The position numbers and the translations under genes are program-made. Of a stretch of DNA of 64,000 bases, positions 26,300 to 37,546 are shown one piece after another (positions within the stretch are counted from its first letter, which is position 1; the number at the start of each line of letters is the position of its first letter). The notes under the pieces are model-generated. The model had not been told where the DNA came from, did not search any database, and saw nothing but the letters and a program-made list of their open reading frames with translations. This DNA comes from Candidatus Pelagibacter sp. GTDB taxonomy: Bacteria > Pseudomonadota > Alphaproteobacteria > Pelagibacterales > Pelagibacteraceae. Location: the NCBI GenBank assembly GCA_028097945.1, contig JAOHFJ010000002.1, positions 1 to 64,000 of the forward strand, read 5' to 3'.

Positions 26300-28959
26300 T
26301 ATTTTCTCAATTCCGCTTGAGCAGCAGCTAATCTTGCAACAGGGACTCGAAATGGAGAGCAGGAAACATAATTTAGACCTGTTCGAGAACAAAACTCAAT
26401 ACTCTTTGGATCTCCACCATGCTCACCGCAGATCCCTAATTTAAGTTTTTTATTAACTTTTCTTCCTCTTGAAGATGCTAGTTCAACTAGTTCACCTACT
26501 CCACTTTGGTCAATACTTACAAATGGATCAACATCAAATATCTTATTATCAATATAATCATTTAAAAACTTACCTGAATCATCTCGACTTATTCCTAAAG
26601 TCGTTTGAGTTAAATCGTTTGTTCCAAAACTAAAAAAATCAGCGTGTTTAGAAATTGATTTGGCTTGTAACGCTGCTCTTGGAAGTTCAATCATAGTTCC
26701 AACCATATAATCTAATTTGATTTTATTTTCTGTCTCAATTTTTTTAGCAGTTCTATTAACTAGCTCTCTTAATATTTTCAATTCAGTATCTGTTGAAACA
26801 AGAGGTATCATGATCTCAACAAAAGCTGATTTGATTTTTGATTTTTTAAGTTCTATTAAAGCTTTAAAAATTGCTTCACATTGCATTTCATAAATTTCAG
26901 GAAAAGAAATACCAAGTCTACATCCTCTATGACCTAGCATAGGATTTTCTTCATGTAATTCAGCAATTCTATCTTTTACTTCTTTAGCGGCTAAATTTAA
27001 CGATCTGGCAACTTCATCTATATCTTTATCTGTTTTTGGTAAAAACTCATGCAGAGGTGGGTCTAGTAATCTAACAGTAACAGGTAATCCTGACATAACA
27101 TTAAATATTTTTTTAAAATCATCTTTTTGATGTGGTAATAATTTTTCTAAAGCGCTATCTCTATCTTCTTTAGATCTTGATAAAATCATTTGTCTTACAG
27201 ATAAAATTCTTTCTTCATCAAAAAACATATGTTCCGTTCGACATAAACCTATTCCCTCTGCGCCAAATTCTCTTGCTGTTTTACTGTCAGTTTCTGTCTC
27301 AGCATTGGTTCTGACTTTTAATTTTCTAAACTCATCAGCCCATTTCATAATTGTAGAAAAATAACCAGAAATTTCCGGCTGAACTGTTGGCACCAACCCT
27401 TTCATAACTTTTCCGCTACCGCCATCGATAGTTATGATATCACCTTCTTTTATAATTTCTTCACCTGCTTTAAATTGTTTGCTTTCATAATCAATTGTAA
27501 TTTCGCTTGATCCAGACACACACGGTCTTCCCATTCCTCTTGCTACAACAGCAGCATGACTTGTCATTCCTCCTCTTGCTGTTAAAATTCCTTTTGCTGC
27601 ATGCATACCATGAATATCTTCAGGCGAAGTTTCTAACCGAACCAGAATAGTATCTTGCATCATTCCATTTAATCTTTCAGCTTCATCGGCTGAGAAAACA
27701 ACTTTACCACTTGCTGCTCCTGGTGATGCTGGAAGACCAGATGCGATAATTTCTTTCTTAACTTTATCGTCTAAAGTTGGGTGTAATAATGTATCTAATG
27801 TATTTGGATCTATTCTTAGTATTGCTTCTTTTTTTGATATTAATTTTTCTTTTACCATATCAACTGCAATTTTAATTGCGGCTTTCGCAGTTCGTTTACC
27901 TGATCTTGTTTGCAACATCCAAAGTTTATTATTTTCAACTGTAAACTCGATGTCTTGCATGTCTTTGTAGTGTTTTTCTAATTTAAGAAATACTTTGGCT
28001 AATTCTTTGTAAACTTTTGGCATAGCTTCTTCCATTGATTGGTCTTTTGAACCAGCATCCTGTTTTGCTTTTTTGGTTATGTATTGAGGTGTTCTTGTGC
28101 CTGCTACAACGTCTTCACCTTGAGCATTAATTAAAAATTCACCAAAGAAAGAATTGTCCCCTGTAGATGGATTTCTAGTAAACGCAACTCCTGTTGAACA
28201 ATCGTTACCCATATTACCAAACACCATGGCTTGAACATTTACTGCTGTGCCCCAGTGGTCTGGTATTTGGTTTAACTTTCTATAAGTTTTTGCTCTTTGA
28301 CTATCCCAAGATAAAAATACCGCATTAATTGCTCCTAGCAACTGTTCTTTTACATCCTGCGGAAAATTAATTTTTTTTTCTTTCTTAACTAGTTCCTTAA
28401 AATTAGTAATTAATCCATCCCAATCACTTTCATCTAAATCAGTATCTAATAAGACACCTTTAGTTAGTTTGTAATTATCAATTAACTCCTCAAATAAATG
28501 ACCCTCGACGTTAAGAACTACGTTACTGTACATCTGAATAAATCTTCTATAGCTGTCCTTGGCAAATCTACCGTTTAAAGTTTTTTTCTTAAGCGCTTCA
28601 ACAGTTTTATCATTTAGACCTAAATTTAAAATAGTATCCATCATCCCGGGCATTGAAATTCTTGCTCCTGATCTAACTGACACTAGTAATGGATTTTTAA
28701 GATCACCAAATTTCTTTTTAGTTTTCTTTTCAATATTTTTTAATTCTGCCTCGATATTTTTAATTACTTTTTGAGGTAATTTTTTTTTATTTTTATAAAA
28801 AAGATCGCAAACTTCTGTTGTAATAGTGAATCCTGGGGGCACAGGTAAACCTAGTCTGCCCATCTCTCCGAGATTAGCTCCCTTACCTCCTAGAATATTT
28901 TTTTTATTCTTTAATTTTTTTGCTGATTTATCATCAAAACTAAATACTACTTTTGCCAT
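26299..28959 (-). CDS. ppdK: Pyruvate, phosphate dikinase
   Basis: Interconverts pyruvate, ATP and Pi with PEP, AMP and PPi, allowing PEP synthesis or PPi-linked glycolysis. 886 residues with the three parts in order: ATP-grasp domain (GGKGANLGEMGRLGLPVPPG, SVRSGARISMPGMMDTILNLG), swivelling phosphohistidine domain (GGMTSHAAVVARGMGRPCV), and PEP-binding barrel (GIGLCRTEHMF, GTNDLTQTTLGISRDD, catalytic Cys in GICGEHGGD). The ATG at 28959 overlaps the glyS stop as TGATG; a GTG one codon earlier is less likely. Last gene of sppA-glyQ-glyS-ppdK. Confidence 0.97.
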   Translation of the reverse strand: MAKVVFSFDDKSAKKLKNKKNILGGKGANLGEMGRLGLPVPPGFTITTEVCDLFYKNKKKLPQKVIKNIEAELKNIEKKTKKKFGDLKNPLLVSVRSGARISMPGMMDTILNLGLNDKTVEALKKKTLNGRFAKDSYRRFIQMYSNVVLNVEGHLFEELIDNYKLTKGVLLDTDLDESDWDGLITNFKELVKKEKKINFPQDVKEQLLGAINAVFLSWDSQRAKTYRKLNQIPDHWGTAVNVQAMVFGNMGNDCSTGVAFTRNPSTGDNSFFGEFLINAQGEDVVAGTRTPQYITKKAKQDAGSKDQSMEEAMPKVYKELAKVFLKLEKHYKDMQDIEFTVENNKLWMLQTRSGKRTAKAAIKIAVDMVKEKLISKKEAILRIDPNTLDTLLHPTLDDKVKKEIIASGLPASPGAASGKVVFSADEAERLNGMMQDTILVRLETSPEDIHGMHAAKGILTARGGMTSHAAVVARGMGRPCVSGSSEITIDYESKQFKAGEEIIKEGDIITIDGGSGKVMKGLVPTVQPEISGYFSTIMKWADEFRKLKVRTNAETETDSKTAREFGAEGIGLCRTEHMFFDEERILSVRQMILSRSKEDRDSALEKLLPHQKDDFKKIFNVMSGLPVTVRLLDPPLHEFLPKTDKDIDEVARSLNLAAKEVKDRIAELHEENPMLGHRGCRLGISFPEIYEMQCEAIFKALIELKKSKIKSAFVEIMIPLVSTDTELKILRELVNRTAKKIETENKIKLDYMVGTMIELPRAALQAKSISKHADFFSFGTNDLTQTTLGISRDDSGKFLNDYIDNKIFDVDPFVSIDQSGVGELVELASSRGRKVNKKLKLGICGEHGGDPKSIEFCSRTGLNYVSCSPFRVPVARLAAAQAELRK

Positions 28960-31013
28960 CACAGACCTTCTAATTTTGAAAAATCAATAAAGTTATCAAA
29001 AGTGTTACAAAACAATTTTAATAACTCTAATCGATTATTTTTAATATCTTGATTTTCATCATTTACTACCACGTTGTCAAAAAAATTATCTGTAGACTCT
29101 TTAGTTTCTGATAGCCTTATCAACAAGTTTTCGTAGTCTTTATTATCATCTTTAACGGTAAAGGCTTTTCTTATTTCGTTAATTTTTTCATGAAGTATTT
29201 TTTCCTCTTCTTTTCTAAATAATACAGCGTCTGGTCTGCCTACGATTCCTTTTCCAGCCTTGTCCAGAATATTTGAAGCTCTTTTATAAGAACTAATTGC
29301 ATTAAGACCAATACCTTTATTCTTATACTTGTTCATTAAAATTGTTTTTGCATAAAGTTCTAAAAAATTATCTCCTGCATGAGAGCTGACAGAAGCTTCG
29401 ACGATATCTGGTTTTATATTTTTTAATTTTAGAACATTTCTCATTCTCTCTTTAATAAATTCAAGAACTTGTTGTTCTGTTTTTTCGTTAATTATTTTTA
29501 CACCTTGTTCTTGATATAATCTTATGGCGTAATTAATTAAATCTCTAAGCTTAAATGATAATTTATTTTCAATTATAATTCTTAATAATCCTATTGCTGC
29601 ACGTCGTAGTGCAAATGGATCTTTAGAACTCGTAGGTTTTTCATCGATAACGAAGAAGCCAACTAAGGTGTCTATTTTGTCTACAATTGAAATTGAATAA
29701 CTAAAAGGTTTCTTTGGCAACATTGAAGTTAGACCTGTAGGTAAATAATGATCGCTAACTGAGTTAGCAACATCTTCTTCAAATCCTTGTGCTAAAGCAA
29801 AATATTTTCCCATTACACCTTGAAGTTCAGGGTACTCTCCAACTAAATCAGAACATAAATCAGATTTTGATATAGATGCTGCAACTTGAACCTTTTCTTT
29901 GTTAATATTTAAATCATCAGAGAGTAGTCCTGCCAATTGTCTTAGTCGCTGTGTCTTATCGTAAATTGTTCCAAGTTTTTCATAGAACGTAACAGATTTA
30001 AGATTGGCGATTTGTTTAATTAAATTTTTAGATCTATCTTTATCCCAAAAGAATTTAGCGTCGGCTAATCTTGCTTCTACAACTCTTTTATTACCTTGCG
30101 TAATGAGTTTTTTTTCATCTTTTTTATTAGCTACGACAAAGAAATAATTTGTTAACCGATCTCTGCTATCAAAAATTGGAAAATATCTTTGATGTTTTTC
30201 TAAAGTGGAGATTATTATTTCTTGGGGAATCTTTAGATAATCTTTGTTAAAACTAACGTGAAGTAAATTTGGATCTTCTACAATATTAACAACTTCTTCT
30301 AAAAGTTTAGGATTTAGGTACTCTTTATATTGTTTGGATTGTGAGAATGAATTTATTTTTTTTAAAATAATCTCTTCTCTTTCCTGATGATTAACAATAA
30401 TTTTATTACTTTTAAGAAAGCTTAAATAATCTTTAAAATCTTTAATTTTTCTAGTTTTAATAGTTAAATCTTGTTCAATTATAATATCATCTGTTGTCTC
30501 TAAATGATCAAATTTAAATAAAAGTTTCTTATTATTAAATCTGGCAAAGATTGATCTCAAAGGTCTTCCCCACATCAAACTATGGTCTGACCATTTCATT
30601 GATTTTTTCCAATTAATTGAGCTAATTGCTTTTGGAATTATTTTAACTAATAAATCTTCAACTAAAATTAACTGAGGCTGCGTTTTAATAAAGTAAAACT
30701 TTCCTTTTTCAGTTTCTTTTTCAATTAAATCTTTTTCTGAAACATTTTTTGCCTTTATAAAACCCTGTAAAACCTGATCAGGAGAACCTACTTTGGGCCC
30801 TTTAACTTCTTTAGCTTCAATTTTAATTTTTTCTGCTAAGTCCTTAATAAGTAACGTTAATCTAGTGGGTGAAGAATAAACTAATAAATCTTTATACTTT
30901 ATATTGTCTTCTTTAAGTGGTTTTTCAACAAATTCTTTTAGTTGATTTCTTGCTCCAATTTGTAATTGAGGAGGAATTTCTTCACTATAAAGTTCCAATA
31001 AAAGTTCTGCCAT
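28959..31013 (-). CDS. glyS: Glycyl-tRNA synthetase beta subunit
   Basis: 684 residues, the tRNA-binding subunit of the alpha2-beta2 bacterial enzyme. Begins LLLELYSEEIPPQLQ as in the family and contains RWGRPLRSI-like MWGRPLRSIFARF, EKHQRYFPIFD, VVEARLADAKFFWDKD and KSDLCSDLVGEYPELQGVMG. The C-terminal DALR-type anticodon region is present. Three bases downstream of glyQ and one-base overlapped with ppdK. Confidence 0.97.
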   Translation of the reverse strand: MAELLLELYSEEIPPQLQIGARNQLKEFVEKPLKEDNIKYKDLLVYSSPTRLTLLIKDLAEKIKIEAKEVKGPKVGSPDQVLQGFIKAKNVSEKDLIEKETEKGKFYFIKTQPQLILVEDLLVKIIPKAISSINWKKSMKWSDHSLMWGRPLRSIFARFNNKKLLFKFDHLETTDDIIIEQDLTIKTRKIKDFKDYLSFLKSNKIIVNHQEREEIILKKINSFSQSKQYKEYLNPKLLEEVVNIVEDPNLLHVSFNKDYLKIPQEIIISTLEKHQRYFPIFDSRDRLTNYFFVVANKKDEKKLITQGNKRVVEARLADAKFFWDKDRSKNLIKQIANLKSVTFYEKLGTIYDKTQRLRQLAGLLSDDLNINKEKVQVAASISKSDLCSDLVGEYPELQGVMGKYFALAQGFEEDVANSVSDHYLPTGLTSMLPKKPFSYSISIVDKIDTLVGFFVIDEKPTSSKDPFALRRAAIGLLRIIIENKLSFKLRDLINYAIRLYQEQGVKIINEKTEQQVLEFIKERMRNVLKLKNIKPDIVEASVSSHAGDNFLELYAKTILMNKYKNKGIGLNAISSYKRASNILDKAGKGIVGRPDAVLFRKEEEKILHEKINEIRKAFTVKDDNKDYENLLIRLSETKESTDNFFDNVVVNDENQDIKNNRLELLKLFCNTFDNFIDFSKLEGL

Positions 31014-31016
31014 AAT

Positions 31017-31913
31017 CTAACTTTGCGTACTTAACCATAGGGCGCCGCAACCTTTTGCAAGTTCTCGAATTCTAGTTATGTAACCCGTTCTTTCTGCAAC
31101 ACCAATAACTCCACGGGCATCTAATAAATTAAATATATGACTAGCTTTTAAACATTGATCGTAAGCTGGAAGTGAAAGTTTTTTTTCAAGTAAAGACTTA
31201 CATTCCATTTCCGTACTTTCAAAATTTTTTAATAAAGTGTCTGTATTTGCAAATTCAAAGTTATAAGCTGAAAACTCTTTTTCAGCTTGAAAAAAAACTT
31301 CCTTATATTTAATTCCTTCATCGTTCCAATCTAAATCAAAAACATTATTTTTGCCTTGAACGAACATGCACAATCTTTCTAGACCATAAGTTATTTCTAC
31401 AGGTACCGGTTTACATTCTATTCCTGTCATTTGTTGAAAGTATGTGAATTGTGTAATCTCCATTCCATCACACCAAACTTCCCAGCCTAATCCTGCTGCA
31501 CCTAAAGTTGGACTTTCCCAATCATCTTCAACAAATCGGATATCATGATTTTTTACATCAATGCCAATCGTTGCTAAACTTTTTAAGTAAAGTTGTTTTA
31601 TATTTTTTGGCGATGGTTTTATTATAACTTGAAATTGATAATAGTGTTGTAAACGATTTGGATTTTCTCCATATCTTCCATCAGTTGGTCTTCTCGATGG
31701 TTGAACGTATGCAGCTTTCCAGGGTTTGGGGCCGAGAGATCTTAAAGTTGTTGCAGGATGAAAAGTTCCCGCTCCAACTTCTAAGTCATAAGGTTGTAAT
31801 ATTACACATCCATTCTTTCCCCAAAACTTTTGTAAGTTCATTATAATATCTTGAAATGATAAAAAGTTTAATTTTTTTGAGGCTTTTGTTTTAACTTTTT
31901 TTTTTGTTGGCAT
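31017..31913 (-). CDS. glyQ: Glycyl-tRNA synthetase alpha subunit
   Basis: Catalytic class II subunit, 298 residues. Typical segments: [22 protein letters not shown] (entered in parts), [38 protein letters not shown] and [11 protein letters not shown]. The N-terminal 15 residues are Lys-rich ([13 protein letters not shown]), an extension beyond the usual start around [14 protein letters not shown]. Abuts the sppA-like gene with no gap. Confidence 0.97.
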   Translation of the reverse strand: MPTKKKVKTKASKKLNFLSFQDIIMNLQKFWGKNGCVILQPYDLEVGAGTFHPATTLRSLGPKPWKAAYVQPSRRPTDGRYGENPNRLQHYYQFQVIIKPSPKNIKQLYLKSLATIGIDVKNHDIRFVEDDWESPTLGAAGLGWEVWCDGMEITQFTYFQQMTGIECKPVPVEITYGLERLCMFVQGKNNVFDLDWNDEGIKYKEVFFQAEKEFSAYNFEFANTDTLLKNFESTEMECKSLLEKKLSLPAYDQCLKASHIFNLLDARGVIGVAERTGYITRIRELAKGCGALWLSTQS

Positions 31914-32726
31914 TTACAAACCAAATTTTTGCCACATCGATTTTTCTTCTATAATATTGGCTAGTCTATCAACGGGATCTGTGATTGAAGAAGATAGTTT
32001 TCTTGCAATAAATCCTTTTGGTTTTTCAAAGTTTTTAATAATAACTTTATCACCAAATTTTTCTTTTAAAATTTGATCAGCGTTTCCTATTCCGTCAATT
32101 AATCCAAGATCTAATGCTGATTTACCTGTCCAAAATTCACCAGTAAAAATATTATTTTTTTCAGGATCTTTAAGTTTAGAACCTCTACTTGTTTCAACAA
32201 CTTTGATAAAATCAGCGTGTAATTCTAATTGAATACTTTTTAATCTTTTAACATCATCTTCTTTTTCATCCACAAAAGGATCTAAAGTACTTTTATTTTT
32301 TCCTGCAGTATAAACTCTTCTCTCAATACCAATTTTTTTTATTAAATCTTTAAATCCAAATGAAGCAGAAATAACTCCAATTGAACCTATGATTGAACTT
32401 GAATTCGCATAAATTTCATCACCTGCGCATGAAATCAAATAACCACCTGATGCGGCAACATCTTCGGCAAATATAATTACTTTAACTTTGCTTTTCTCAG
32501 CTAATTGTCTGATGTAACTATAGATCAAATGAGATTGAACTGGGGATCCTCCAGGTGAATTTATTGATACTGCAACATGTGTAATTTTCTTAAAAGAAAA
32601 TGCTTTTTTTAAAATATCTCTTTGACCCGCTAGATCTATACCTTTGTTAAATCGACCTGCAGAGCCAATTACTCCGGTTAGTCTTACATGAGGTACTACT
32701 TTTTTCTTTTTAAAAATTGAAAACAT
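31914..32726 (-). CDS. S49 family (SppA/SohB-like) serine peptidase
   Basis: 270 residues. The Ser/Lys dyad is visible: Ser93 in VAASGGYLISC and Lys145 in AGKNKSTLDPF, with SINSPGGSP and GSIGVISASFGF of the ClpP-like fold. The N-terminus (MFSIFKKKKV) is charged and has no membrane helix, so it may be cytoplasmic or peripherally bound, unlike long SppA. Degrades signal peptides or membrane-protein fragments by family analogy. It leads the glyQ-glyS-ppdK operon, an association I cannot explain functionally. Confidence 0.9.
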   Translation of the reverse strand: MFSIFKKKKVVPHVRLTGVIGSAGRFNKGIDLAGQRDILKKAFSFKKITHVAVSINSPGGSPVQSHLIYSYIRQLAEKSKVKVIIFAEDVAASGGYLISCAGDEIYANSSSIIGSIGVISASFGFKDLIKKIGIERRVYTAGKNKSTLDPFVDEKEDDVKRLKSIQLELHADFIKVVETSRGSKLKDPEKNNIFTGEFWTGKSALDLGLIDGIGNADQILKEKFGDKVIIKNFEKPKGFIARKLSSSITDPVDRLANIIEEKSMWQKFGL

Positions 32727-32808
32727 AATTTAGATGAACTTTCTAACTCTTATAACAGTAAAAAATTAAATTTTAATATTAAATTACGCTACTTATAGTT
32801 GAATTATA

Positions 32809-32850
32809 GGTGCGTCACCGCGTTTCCAATTAAAAATTTATTATTGGAAA
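32809..32850 (+). other. Two small inverted repeats in the ispB leader
   Basis: GGTG-CGT-CACC (32809-32819) and TTTCCAAT/ATTGGAAA with a 12-base loop (32823-32850) lie side by side just before ispB. Neither is followed by a U-run on plus. They may be leader structure or operator sites in the 145-base divergent gap between the sppA-like gene and ispB; evidence is symmetry only. Confidence 0.25.
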
Positions 32851-32871
32851 AATCAATTATAAATAAAGCTT

Positions 32872-33885
32872 ATGGGATCAGTAATACCGCTAAAAAAATC
32901 GGCCAACTCTGCTTACTTAGAGCTTAAAAACTTGCTTGGAAATAAGCTTCAAAAAGTTGAAGATTTAATTGAGCAAAGATTAAAAAGTGAAGTCGATTTA
33001 ATTGAAAAGATGAGCGATCATCATCTTAAATCTGGAGGAAAAAGATTAAGAGCTTTATTAACTTTAGAGTCTGCAAAATTGACTGGCTACAAAGAAGACA
33101 ATAGAGACATTAATCTTGCGGCTTGTGTAGAGCTAATTCATTCAGCAACATTATTACACGATGATGTAATTGATGAGAGTTCTTTAAGAAGAGGAGTTAA
33201 AACTACAAATTCAATTTGGGGCAACCAATCATCAATTTTAGTTGGTGACTATCTTTTGAGTAGATGCTTTGAAATAATGGTTCAAGATGGTGATTTAGAA
33301 GTTTTGCAACTTTTATCCTCTACTTCTGCAAAAATTGCTCAGGGTGAAGTTCTTCAACTTCAACATAAAGGTGAAGCTGATCTTTTAGAAGAGACATACA
33401 TTGATATAATAAATTTAAAAACAGCAGCATTATTTTCTGCAGCAACAAAAACAGGTGCTTGTATCTCTGGAAGTAATGATAAAGAAAAAAAGGCTTTAGA
33501 GTCTTATGGAAGAAACCTAGGTTTGGCTTTTCAGATTGCAGATGATGCGCTTGATTATTACGCAAAAGAAAAATTTTTTGGCAAACAAATAGGAAAAGAT
33601 TTTTATGAGGGAAAAGTTACTTTGCCTTTAATAACGATTTTTCAAAAAGGAAATGAAGAAGAAAAAGAGTTTTTAACTGAAATAATGAAGAAAGAAAAAA
33701 GAACTGAAGAGGATTTTAGTGAAACACTAGCGTTAATTAATAAATACAAAACTGTTGAAACAAGTTTAAAAAAAGCAGAGTATTTCGTCAATGTGTCTTA
33801 TGATGCTTTAGCTATTTTTCCTGGTAGTGAAGATAAAAGAATATTGCAAAGCTTAACTAGCTTTAGTTTAAACAGGTCTTTTTAA
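32872..33885 (+). CDS. ispB: Polyprenyl (octaprenyl-type) diphosphate synthase
   Basis: Long-chain trans-prenyltransferase making the side chain of ubiquinone. 337 residues. First Asp-rich motif in LLHDDVIDES (about 103-112), preceded by GGKRLRALL; second motif in IADDALDYY. The bulky-residue-free region before the first Asp motif favours a long product over the C15 product of IspA, encoded 4 kb away. Shares TTAA with the pdxH stop at the 3' end. Confidence 0.93.
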   Translation: MGSVIPLKKSANSAYLELKNLLGNKLQKVEDLIEQRLKSEVDLIEKMSDHHLKSGGKRLRALLTLESAKLTGYKEDNRDINLAACVELIHSATLLHDDVIDESSLRRGVKTTNSIWGNQSSILVGDYLLSRCFEIMVQDGDLEVLQLLSSTSAKIAQGEVLQLQHKGEADLLEETYIDIINLKTAALFSAATKTGACISGSNDKEKKALESYGRNLGLAFQIADDALDYYAKEKFFGKQIGKDFYEGKVTLPLITIFQKGNEEEKEFLTEIMKKEKRTEEDFSETLALINKYKTVETSLKKAEYFVNVSYDALAIFPGSEDKRILQSLTSFSLNRSF

Positions 33886-34460
33886 GGGTACAAAAGTTCC
33901 TTTTCCCATTTTCCATTTTTATTTTTATAATTTAATCTCTCGTGAATTCTGCCTTCACCATCAACCCAAAACTCTATTTCAGCTGGTAAAATTCTCCAAC
34001 CTGACCAGTGGGGAGGTCTTGGAACATTGTTTTGATCAGGATATTTTTTTTCAAACTCTTTAATTTTTTCTAAAAAAGTTTCTCTTTTGTCTAAAATTGA
34101 AGATTGAGAAGATGCCCAAGCACTAATACGGTTTTTATAAGGTCTTGAATTGTAATAATCATCAGCTTCTTTTTCTGAAACTACCTCTACTTTCCCAATT
34201 ACTCTTACTTGACGTCTTAAACTTTTCCAATGAAAACACATCGAAGCTTTTTGATTTTCTTTTAATTCTCCACCTTTTTTACTATTAAAGTTTGTATAAA
34301 AAACAAATCCTTTATTATTCAAACCTTTCAGCAAAACCATTCTTACATTAGGTTGATTGTCTTTATTTGCAGTAGCTACTGCGACAGCATTTGGGTCATT
34401 AATTTCAGTCTCTTCAGCCTTAGCAAACCATTTTTTGAATAAATCTATTGGATTATCCAA
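33882..34460 (-). CDS. pdxH: Pyridoxamine 5'-phosphate oxidase
   Basis: FMN enzyme producing pyridoxal 5'-phosphate. 192 residues, shorter at the N-terminus than E. coli PdxH (218). Seen: VRMVLLKGLNNKGFVFYTNFNSKKGGEL, CFHWKSLRRQVRVIG, SAWASSQSS, and the C-terminal PHWSGWRI and HERLNY. The start read here is TTG at 34458-34460; no in-frame ATG or GTG lies between it and an upstream stop, although a longer translation from a rarer codon cannot be excluded. Confidence 0.94.
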   Translation of the reverse strand: MDNPIDLFKKWFAKAEETEINDPNAVAVATANKDNQPNVRMVLLKGLNNKGFVFYTNFNSKKGGELKENQKASMCFHWKSLRRQVRVIGKVEVVSEKEADDYYNSRPYKNRISAWASSQSSILDKRETFLEKIKEFEKKYPDQNNVPRPPHWSGWRILPAEIEFWVDGEGRIHERLNYKNKNGKWEKELLYP

Positions 34461-34547
34461 GTCTTCAAAGCAGCTGTCTAAACCAATTGAATTTTTGCCA
34501 TTTTTTGATTCATATATTTACTAAAATAATCTATACATTAAATATCT

Positions 34548-35630
34548 ATGTCTTTTAATACTTTTGGAAAAATATTTAGATTTACAACTTGGGGAGAATC
34601 CCACGGTCCCGCTATTGGGTGTGTGGTAGATGGTTGTCCGCCAAATATTCCTTTATCGGAAAAAGATATCCAGACAGATATGGACAGAAGAAGACCTGGA
34701 CAATCGAAATTTACTACTCAAAGAAAAGAACCAGATAAAGCTATCATTCTCTCTGGTGTTTTTGAAGGTAAAACGACTGGAACTCCAATATCAATTATTA
34801 TTTATAATGAAGATAAAAAATCTAGAGACTACGAATCTATTAAAAATAAATTTAGACCAGGGCATGCTGATTATACTTATTTTAAAAAATATGGCATTCG
34901 AGATTTTAGAGGTGGTGGCCGTCAGTCAGCTAGAGAGACAGCAAGCAGAGTTGCGGCAGGTGCTGTAGCCAGAATAGTTTTAAAGAAAATTATTGGTAAA
35001 AAATTTAATGTTATTGGAGCCGTCACTCAATTGGGTTTAATGTCATGTGATAAATCAAATTGGAACAATGCTGAGATAAGAAAAAATCCTTTTTTCTGTC
35101 CTGATAAAAAATCTGTAAAACTTTGGGAAAAATATCTTTTAGCTGTAAGAAAAGCAGGATCATCTTGTGGAGCTGTAATTGAATTAAGAGCTACGGGTAT
35201 TCCTGTTGGCTTAGGAGCTCCTATTTACTCGAAACTTGATACTGATATTTCAGCCGCATTAATGAGCATCAATGCAGTTAAAGGTGTAAATATAGGTTCA
35301 GGTATGAATGCTGCATACTTAAGCGGTGAAGAGAACTCTGATGAAATCAGAAAAAGTTCTGGCAAAATAAAATTTAAAACCAATCACGCTGGAGGAATTC
35401 TTGGGGGAATTTCAACTGGACAAGATATTGTTGCTTCTTTTGCGGTGAAACCAACTTCTTCTATTTTAACTAGTAGAGAAACTATTGATAAAAAAGGCAA
35501 GAATACAAAAATTTCAGTTAAAGGACGACATGATCCGTGTGTAGGAATTAGAGCAGTACCTATTGGTGAAGCAATGATCAACTGTGTGTTACTTGATCAT
35601 TTATTAATGCACAGAGCGCAGTGCAGTTAA
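34548..35630 (+). CDS. aroC: Chorismate synthase
   Basis: FMN-dependent conversion of EPSP to chorismate, last step of the shikimate pathway. 360 residues with the three family signatures: [20 protein letters not shown], the region [20 protein letters not shown], and [18 protein letters not shown]. Stands alone on plus between pdxH (divergent) and dxs (convergent; the stops share TTAA). Confidence 0.98.
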   Translation: MSFNTFGKIFRFTTWGESHGPAIGCVVDGCPPNIPLSEKDIQTDMDRRRPGQSKFTTQRKEPDKAIILSGVFEGKTTGTPISIIIYNEDKKSRDYESIKNKFRPGHADYTYFKKYGIRDFRGGGRQSARETASRVAAGAVARIVLKKIIGKKFNVIGAVTQLGLMSCDKSNWNNAEIRKNPFFCPDKKSVKLWEKYLLAVRKAGSSCGAVIELRATGIPVGLGAPIYSKLDTDISAALMSINAVKGVNIGSGMNAAYLSGEENSDEIRKSSGKIKFKTNHAGGILGGISTGQDIVASFAVKPTSSILTSRETIDKKGKNTKISVKGRHDPCVGIRAVPIGEAMINCVLLDHLLMHRAQCS

Positions 35631-37546
35631 TTAGAAATCTTATTTTTATTTTTTGCTAAAATAATATTTGAATTAAGTGTTTCCTCAACTTTATTAGCTA
35701 TAGATGAACTATCCAGACCTGCAATCTCGTACATTTTTTCAGGTGTGTCTTGATCTATAAAAATATCTGGCAAAATCATAGATCTAAATTTTAAACCTCT
35801 ATCAAATACTCCTCTATCAGACAAAAGTTGCATTACGTGAGATCCAAATCCACCTATAGAACCCTCCTCAATAGTTATTAATACTTCATGACTTGAAGCT
35901 ACTTCCATAATTAATTTTTCATCTAAAGGTTTAGCAAATCTTGCATCAATAATTGTACAATCAATTCCTTTTTTTAACAGTTTGTCTGAAGCATTTTTGC
36001 ACTCCTCTAATCGAGTTCCAAAATTTATAAGAGCTACTTTTTTTCCTTCTTTGATAACTCTCCCCTTTCCAATTTCCAAAGTTTCTTTGATTGAAGGTAA
36101 TTCAATTCCAATTCCATTTCCTCTAGGATATCTAAAAGCAGATGGACGATCATTTATATTAACTGAAGTATTAATCATTTTTACTAATTCAGACTCATCG
36201 CTTGCAGCCATTACAACAAAATTTGGTAAAGTTGAAAGATAAGTAATATCAAAAGAACCTGCATGTGTTGGTCCATCTGCACCTACTAGTCCTGCACGGT
36301 CGATTGCAAACCTCACTGGAAGTGATTGTAAAGCAACATCATGAACCACTTGATCGTAGGCTCTTTGTAGAAAAGTAGAGTAAATTGCAGCATAAGGTTT
36401 GTATCCTTCTGTCGCTAGTCCAGCTGCAAAGGTTACTGCATGCTGTTCGGCTATTCCTACATCAAAAATACGTTCCGGGAATTTCTTTTCAAATAAATTT
36501 AAACCTGTGCCTGAAGGCATGGCTCCAGTAATGCCAATAATTTTTGTATCTTGCTCGGCATGTTTAATCAAAGTCTCGGCAAAAACTTTCGTATACGACG
36601 GAATATTTGATTTTGATTTTGCTTGTTCTCCAGTTGAAACATTAAACTTTGATACACCATGGTATTTATCACCTGAGTCTTCTGCAGGTTTATATCCTTT
36701 ACCCTTTTGAGTTCTAACATGAATAAGAACTGGCCCTTGGTGGTTAGAATGTTTAACATTTTCTAAAATTTGAACCAAGTTTTCAACATCATGTCCATCT
36801 ATAGGACCTACATAATAAAAACCCAGCTCACTAAATAATGTCCCACCAGTAACAATATTTCTAAGTAAGTCCTCTGCTTTACCAGCTTTTTGACTAAACC
36901 TTTTTGAAAAAGAGGAGATAACCATTTTTAAAGTTTCTCTCAAACTGAAATATAATTTACCCGATAATAGTTTAGCTAAATATTTACTCATAGCGCCAAC
37001 AGGTCTTGCAATAGACATGTCGTTATCGTTTAAAATTACAATTAAGTTAGACTTTAATGCACCCGCATTATTCATAGCCTCATAAGCCATACCAGCACTC
37101 ATGGCTCCATCACCTATTACTGCAATGACGTTATTATTATTGTTAGATAATTTTTTTGCAACGGCCATTCCAAGCGTCGAGGAAATAGAAGTTGAGCTAT
37201 GAGCAGCTCCGAAAGGATCATATTCACTTTCAGCTCTTTTTGTAAATCCTGATAAGCCTCCACCCTTTCTAAGTGTTTTAATTCTATCTCTTCGACCAGT
37301 TATAATCTTATGTGGATAGCACTGATGACTAACGTCCCAAACTAATTTATCTTTAGGGGTATCAAAAACATAATGTAAAGCTATTGTAAGCTCTACTACG
37401 CCCAGCCCTGCTCCTAGGTGTCCTCCTGTTTCGGAAACTACATCAATTAGTTCATCTCTTAGTTCATCCGAAATTTGTTTAAGATCATTTTTTTTAAATC
37501 TTCTTAAATCAGCAGGAAAGTTGATTTGTTTTATAAGTCTACCCAT
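35627..37546 (-). CDS. dxs: 1-deoxy-D-xylulose-5-phosphate synthase
   Basis: Thiamine diphosphate enzyme starting the MEP isoprenoid pathway from pyruvate and glyceraldehyde 3-phosphate. 639 residues. Seen: [21 protein letters not shown], ThDP motif [15 protein letters not shown] with NDNDMSI, IDGHD, catalytic Glu region [13 protein letters not shown], and [14 protein letters not shown]. Third gene of xseB-ispA-dxs with a one-base overlap; together they supply prenyl diphosphates for quinones, undecaprenol and presumably retinal. Confidence 0.97.
   Translation of the reverse strand: MGRLIKQINFPADLRRFKKNDLKQISDELRDELIDVVSETGGHLGAGLGVVELTIALHYVFDTPKDKLVWDVSHQCYPHKIITGRRDRIKTLRKGGGLSGFTKRAESEYDPFGAAHSSTSISSTLGMAVAKKLSNNNNNVIAVIGDGAMSAGMAYEAMNNAGALKSNLIVILNDNDMSIARPVGAMSKYLAKLLSGKLYFSLRETLKMVISSFSKRFSQKAGKAEDLLRNIVTGGTLFSELGFYYVGPIDGHDVENLVQILENVKHSNHQGPVLIHVRTQKGKGYKPAEDSGDKYHGVSKFNVSTGEQAKSKSNIPSYTKVFAETLIKHAEQDTKIIGITGAMPSGTGLNLFEKKFPERIFDVGIAEQHAVTFAAGLATEGYKPYAAIYSTFLQRAYDQVVHDVALQSLPVRFAIDRAGLVGADGPTHAGSFDITYLSTLPNFVVMAASDESELVKMINTSVNINDRPSAFRYPRGNGIGIELPSIKETLEIGKGRVIKEGKKVALINFGTRLEECKNASDKLLKKGIDCTIIDARFAKPLDEKLIMEVASSHEVLITIEEGSIGGFGSHVMQLLSDRGVFDRGLKFRSMILPDIFIDQDTPEKMYEIAGLDSSSIANKVEETLNSNIILAKNKNKISN

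Noticed and set aside
34630..34968. Plus-strand 112-codon frame inside aroC in another frame
   Set aside because: aroC itself is full length and conserved there; the alternative frame has no protein-like motifs.
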